From the NCBI GenBank assembly GCA_019973155.2, contig BPQB01000003.1:620001-684000 (forward strand): DNA of 64,000 bases. The letters run 5' to 3'. The position numbers and the translations under genes are program-made. This document shows positions 59,516 to 64,000 of the stretch, in pieces (position 1 is the stretch's first letter; every line of letters starts with the position of its first letter). The notes under the pieces were generated by a model, which ran no database searches, was not told where the DNA came from, and saw nothing but the letters and a program-made list of their open reading frames with translations. This DNA is from Phanerochaete sordida (taxonomy: Eukaryota; Basidiomycota; Agaricomycetes; Polyporales; Phanerochaetaceae).

Positions 59516-61387
59516 ATGTCCATATCTCTGAAGCAGGTCGAGGAGCACAACTCCAGACAGTGAGCTCCCTGCTTGCAGTCCAAAGGCCACCGCTGAGTGC
59601 GTCTGCAGGTCATGCTGGGTCATCATTAGGAACAAAGTCTATGACGTGACAGAGTTTCTTCCTGTGCGTCCCTGAACTTCTTCGCTACTGACACTGCCTG
59701 ACTAGAGCTCTCTTCTTCTCTTAGGAGCACCCCGGAGGTGCCAAAATCATCCTCAAGTATGCTGGCAAGGACGCTACGGACGCGTTCGAGCCTATACACC
59801 CGCCCGATGCTTTGGACAAGAACTTGCCTCCAGAGAAGCATCTGGGTGACCTCGAGTCTTCGGCTGCCCAAGACTTGGACAATGCACGGCTCAACAGGAA
59901 GAAGACTGCGGATGAAGTGCGCATTGAACGAGAGCAGGCCAAGAAGCCTCCCCTCAGCCACATCCTGAACCTCAAGGATATGGAGCAAGTCGCCCGCAAG
60001 ATTTTGCCCTACAAATCGCTTGCATACTTTGCGTCTGCGACGGACGATGAGATCAGTACGTTCCCCTCTTAACCCCTCTGCTCCATACCTTACCGCGAAT
60101 GTCACAGCAACCCACGAGAATGCACGCGCGTACTCACGCTTTTTCTTCCACCCCCGCATACTCCGGAGGCTCTCAAACTGCGACGCGTCCACGACTATTC
60201 TTGGCTACAAGTCGCCCATCCCGGTGTTCGTGAGCGGCGCGGCGCTCGCGAAGCTCGGGCACCCTGACGGCGAGGCGAACATCACGCGCGGCGCAGGCCA
60301 GACGGGGCTCATCCAGATGGTCTCCTCGAACGCGTCGCTTTCCTTCGCCGAGATCGCCGCGGCACGCGTCACGCCGGACCAGGTGCTCGTCTTCCAGCTG
60401 TACAAGCACAAGGACAACGATGTTGCGCTCAAGCGCATCCGCGAGGTCGAGCAGCTCGGGTACAAGGCCATCTTCCTCACCGTCGACGCGCCGTTCCCCG
60501 GCAACCGCGAACGCGACGCGCGCTCGGCGTGGGAGCTGGAGGAGATCGAGCTTGCCGCGGAGCAGGGCGAGGAGAAAAGCACTGCCGAGCTCCCGCTGAC
60601 AAAGAAGAAGCTTGAGGACGTGGAGGAGGATGTCGACACTGGCGGCACGGCAAGTTCGTACCTTGCGAACGACGACGTTGATATGACTTGGGACACTGTG
60701 AGTTCTGTCTTAGATGAGCTGAGCTGAGCTGCTTACTGACAAGCCCTCAAGACCATCCCCTGGCTGCGCAGCGTCACCAGATTACCCATCCTCCTGAAGG
60801 GCGTCCAGTCCGTTGAAGACGCCGTCCTGGCCGCCGAGGCGGGTGTCGACGGCATTTTGCTCTCGAACCACGGCGGCCGGCAGATGCCTTAGTAAGCGTA
60901 CTTCGCACTAGTTCTCGTCGCTCCGTCTGACGGCGACACGCGCAGCGCGCTCCCGCCGCTCGAAGTGCTTTACAGGATCCGGCAGCAGCGCCCGGACCTC
61001 TTCGACAAAATGGAGATCTATGTCGACGGCGGCGTCACGCGCGGGAGCGACGTGCTCAAGGCGGTGTGCCTCGGCGCACGCGCCGTCGGGCTCGGCCGGC
61101 CATTCCTCTACGCGCAGAGCGTAAGTGCATTCAGACGGCTGTCTCGGAATGAGGGCACTCACGGGAGCGCAGGCGTACGGCGCCGAGGGCGTAGTCAAGG
61201 TCATCCGCATTCTCGAGCGCGAAATTTACATGTGCATGCGTCTCCTCGGCGCGCGCACCGTGGACGACCTCGTGCCGCAGATGGTGAGCTCTCGCGTAGT
61301 GCTGCTCGCGCCCCGGCTACCAGACGTTGACGCGGTGCTGTGCAGGTCGAGCGCGTGGACTGGTCTGCTGTCGGGCCCAAACTGTGA
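59516..61387 (+). CDS. CYB2: Flavocytochrome b2-like L-lactate dehydrogenase
   Basis: Eight exons: 59516..59559, 59609..59663, 59725..60055, 60108..60697, 60752..60891, 60946..61120, 61173..61283, 61346..61387 (495 residues). A cytochrome b5 domain opens the protein ([24 protein letters not shown], with the second heme His in EPIHPPDAL). The FMN-binding alpha-hydroxy-acid dehydrogenase barrel follows: [41 protein letters not shown], the catalytic His/Arg in LSNHGGRQ, and [18 protein letters not shown]. It would oxidise L-lactate, or another 2-hydroxy acid, and pass electrons to cytochrome c or O2. The gene starts at [15 protein letters not shown], directly at the b5 domain, with no yeast-like mitochondrial presequence, and ends in PKL. 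A Lys/Glu-rich insert sits in the active-site loop. Confidence 0.9.
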
Positions 61388-61564
61388 GCTTGGACAGCGC
61401 AGCAATTGTGCTCATGTCCCGGAAATGTGTACTCGTGGCGTCGCTTGTGTGTATGTACCGCTCATGTATAGACAGGATGTATTTTGGATACATGTACGAC
61501 CCTCCTGCATTTACCGCGACGCAGCCCAGACCGCTGCCGTCACCGTCACCCGCCTGACTCCTTA
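61388..61564. other. Convergent intergenic region, flavocytochrome b2 / GH131
   Basis: About 180 bases between converging stop codons. Nothing coding is supported. Confidence 0.4.
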
Positions 61565-62574
61565 TCACGGCTGCGTGGTCGGGCCCGAGTCCTCGACGTA
61601 AATGCCGCTGTAGTAGAAGTCCGTCTCCGTGATCTGTTGTGTGACGCCGTTGAGCGGGAGTCTCAGGGCACCTGGACGGGGCCGCGTACGGCATGCGCGG
61701 GAGCAGCGTCAGCGCCGGCGCCACGCGCCACCCGGGACCAGCACACGCACCGACGTGCCAGGCCGTGCCGCCGCTCCCGCCGAGGGACCCGGTGTAGACC
61801 TTGGTGAGCGGCGCGCTCCCGGTCGAGACCCAGAGCCCGCCCGGCGAGCCCGTCTCGAGGATGAAGTTGTACCAGGTGCCCTTCGCCGGCGTGACGCTCC
61901 ACACGGACTTGCCGCCCGTGATGACCTGCAGCGTGTCGGCGACGCCGTTCTGGCCTGTGAGCTGCCCGTACTTGATGTCGGCGACGTGCGACTCCCAGAA
62001 GACGATTTGGTGCTCGTAAGCAGGGTCTGGGCGCGGTACAGCTGTCAGCAGGATCCAGAATACGGAAGCTACGGCGCACGCACCAGGAGGGTTGACCGTT
62101 GGGATCTGGAGCGAGACGTGGAAGTAGAGATGTCCTGTCAGGCTGTTCGTCGTCTGCGGGAGGATTTCGGTGCGCAGCATGGGTCCGCCGTTCCATGTCG
62201 ACGTGCTGTTTATTTTAATCTTGATCCCCTGTTTCTCGGCGGTGGCTGCCCAGAACGCTTTCGAAATGACGCAGACGAAGCATTGGATGTGACTACTCAC
62301 TGGCAGGGTTCTTGTACGTGCTGCCGAGGGTGAGCCATGAGGAGGCCGTCTCGCCGTGCAAATTGCCGTAGATGTAGGTCTGATATGTCCCGACCTGATT
62401 GCTCCAGCTCCACTGGTTGAAATCAGCGGAGGTGCTTTGCAGTTGCGCTTTGAGCCTCGACTAGACGCCAAAATATTGCTAAGCGTACGTATAAGCGTTG
62501 AATCTTCCGTCCCAGAGGACAGTAGCACTGGCGGAGGCCGCGACGGCCAGCAAAGCGAAGATAGTCCTCATCAT
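61565..62574 (-). CDS. Glycoside hydrolase family 131 beta-glucanase, secreted
   Basis: Five exons, 62574..62489, 62434..62301, 62245..62084, 62026..61751 and 61671..61565 (254 residues). A signal peptide ([17 protein letters not shown]) leads into GH131 motifs: [63 protein letters not shown] and [12 protein letters not shown], then [11 protein letters not shown] at the end. Several alternative acceptors exist in exon 2 and exon 4. Those chosen keep the family motifs in frame. GH131 enzymes are beta-1,3/1,4- and 1,6-glucanases found in fungi that act on wall or plant glucans. A 403-codon frame overlapping this gene (61317..62528, same strand) is a frame-shadow made of exons and introns, not a gene. 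Confidence 0.85.
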
Positions 62575-63129
62575 CTCGGAGGCTGACTGCTGGCGGTATC
62601 CTCGCAACTCTAGCCGTCTTATAGTCCGAGACGAAGAGCATGCTCCGCGTCGCCAAGGCCGACGATGGACCGGCGAACTCCAGCGTCGTGGTCATAGCCT
62701 TTGCGGATGGCGAGCTCTGTATTGTCGGCGGTGTCAGGGATGCGTATGGGCTAAAGATCGGACCGAATACTGGCCGCTTTGAGTGTCTTCGGGCAGAGAA
62801 TAGCGCTGCGACGCTGTGCGCGCACATTGCACGAGACATCGAAGTGAGCGTGAGGAGAGCTGGGGTCTTGTGGGAGAGGAGGCGGCTGTGGGTTTAGGAT
62901 GAGTGTATGCGCCAAGGATTGGCGCGAACCGCGTCACCTACCGAAAGCGGAAGGGCCGGAGAGAGCCGAGCGTGGCTTGCAGTGGTTAAACTCCAAGCGC
63001 CTGGGGAGTATCCTGGCTCTCGCCGCGACTGAACTCGTTCGGATCCATTCCTCGTCCGACGCAGTCAAAACCACCCCCGCAACCCTCGCCGCCTCTCTCG
63101 CCATCCGACCCTCGCGTCTCGCAATTTTC
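62575..63129. other. Divergent intergenic region, GH131 / last gene
   Basis: About 555 bases with both promoters. An 85-codon open frame (62640..62897) has no recognised motif. Confidence 0.4.
62618..62623 (-). promoter_or_regulatory. Candidate TATA box of the GH131 gene
   Basis: TATAAG on the minus strand lies about 44 bases upstream of the proposed ATG (62574). It is close for a TATA box, so the real start site could sit very near the ATG. Sequence only. Confidence 0.35.
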
Positions 63130-64000
63130 ATGTCGTCTTCCGCTCGCCTGTCGCCTCATCGCCGCCGCTCCCACTCTGCATCTTCCCCCCTCCCGGCATC
63201 TCGACACTCCTCGTCCGACAAATGGCGCACGTCCTCCAAGCGACAGCGCGCGGGCAACCCACGTAGCCCGTCCTGCAAAGACTTTGTGTCGGACCTCCCA
63301 ACAGACAAGTGGGACGTAGACAGATGGAGGCGGGGCAAGAAGGCGAGACGAGACAGTTCGGTGAGCACCCCGTCATGGGCACAGCGACGATCGCCCAGGG
63401 ATGCTAACACAGCCCTATGTTCAGTCTCCTCTATCAAGCCCGCGCGGCCCCTGCCTCTTTGGCTCGAGCCCCGTATTCCGCGAGCCGTGGGCCTTCGTGC
63501 CTCCATCCAGCCTCCCGAGCACCTCGGACGCCTTTCAACTGTTCCCCTCCCGCCCAAAGCCCAGTAGAAGCGTTTCTCACCATTCATCGCCGATATCCCG
63601 CCCGTTCCCAGATCAGCTCGCCATGCCGCCACGATCGCCGGACGAGGATACGACTCGATTACGCTCGACGGCGTTCGGCGAGCTGCAGCGCAGCATCGAG
63701 GAAAGCGGCGACTGCCTCGTGAGCCGGATGCGCGATTGGGAGCGCGAGCATGCATACCCGGGCCCGCGACCCGCGTCGTCGGCCGCCGCGTCTCTGGGCG
63801 AGATGGAACGTGCACCCGGTGTGGCGCCTTCACCGTGGGCAATCCCTGAAACGGACCTATACGATGACGAAGATGACATACAGATCGTATCCGGTGACCC
63901 CGTGTCTGATGGGACATCCGACTTTGGCTCGCGCCCAGGAGATGACGGAGAGGACGAGATGGATCTGGACCAGCCCTTGGGTAGCGCTCCCCACGACGTC
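63130..64000 (+). CDS. Basic, Ser-rich disordered protein, 3' truncated
   Basis: The first exon (63130..63360) encodes MSSSARLSPHRRRSHSASS and continues as an Arg/Ser-rich, positively charged stretch with KWDVDRWRRGKKARRD. The second (from 63425) stays open to the window end. It is rich in SP motifs and then turns acidic (YDDEDDIQIV, DDGEDEMDLDQPLG). The short block LRSTAFGELQRSIEESGD may be helical. No family is recognised. The charge segregation suggests a nuclear regulator, but the C-terminus is outside the window. Confidence 0.6.

Noticed and set aside
61317..62528. 403-codon minus-strand open frame over the GH131 gene
   Set aside because: It reads parts of GH131 exons and introns in mixed frames. 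GH131 motifs appear only in pieces, and the spliced five-exon model explains the locus better.

Overview
The window is nuclear DNA of a filamentous basidiomycete, most likely an Agaricomycete wood or litter fungus. The evidence is GC-rich coding sequence, many 50-80 nt GT-AG introns in almost every gene, very small exons, tight gene spacing, and secreted proteins typical of such fungi (a GH131 glucanase and a two-domain cupredoxin). The order is inferred from gene content, not measured. I found no rRNA, tRNA, CRISPR array or intact transposon. Gene models were spliced by hand. Where exon lengths are given they sum to a multiple of three and introns have GT-AG (two times GC-AG) ends.

Layout. 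0-8.4 kb: 3' part of an unknown Pro/Ser-rich protein (+), IES1 copy A of the INO80 remodeller (-), a decayed erythromycin-esterase-like gene (+), and a signal-peptide/Ser-Thr-rich/single-TM protein (+). 8.7-13.8 kb: a >1000-residue alpha/beta hydrolase and an F-box/LRR-like protein (both -). 14.5-19.1 kb: an Mtr-type amino-acid transporter (+), a PlsC-type acyltransferase (+) and TIM8 (-). 19.1-24.9 kb: an almost gene-free 1.8 kb, IES1 copy B (+), and a disordered orphan (-). 25.4-36.6 kb: a dense housekeeping block: LYS1 (-)/KAE1 (+), a GT8 glycosyltransferase (-), RPS28 (-), lipoyl synthase (-)/CMC1 (+), PEX11 (-)/FUM1 (+). 37.2-51.5 kb: the INO80 ATPase (+), a DExH RNA helicase (+), RPL22 (-)/CBF5 (+). 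51.9-64 kb: cupredoxin (-)/Kss1-type MAP kinase (+), a SAP-domain coiled-coil protein (-)/flavocytochrome b2-like enzyme (+), GH131 (-), and a partial disordered protein (+) running off the end.

How the genes relate. Several are linked by function: the INO80 motor and two IES1 paralogues lie within 40 kb. LIP5, FUM1, CMC1 and TIM8 serve the mitochondrion. RPS28, RPL22 and CBF5 serve the ribosome, and RPL22/CBF5 and LYS1/KAE1 share short divergent intergenic regions. The most noteworthy point is the inverted, non-retro duplication of IES1 (seven introns at matching places and phases) linked to the INO80 catalytic gene.
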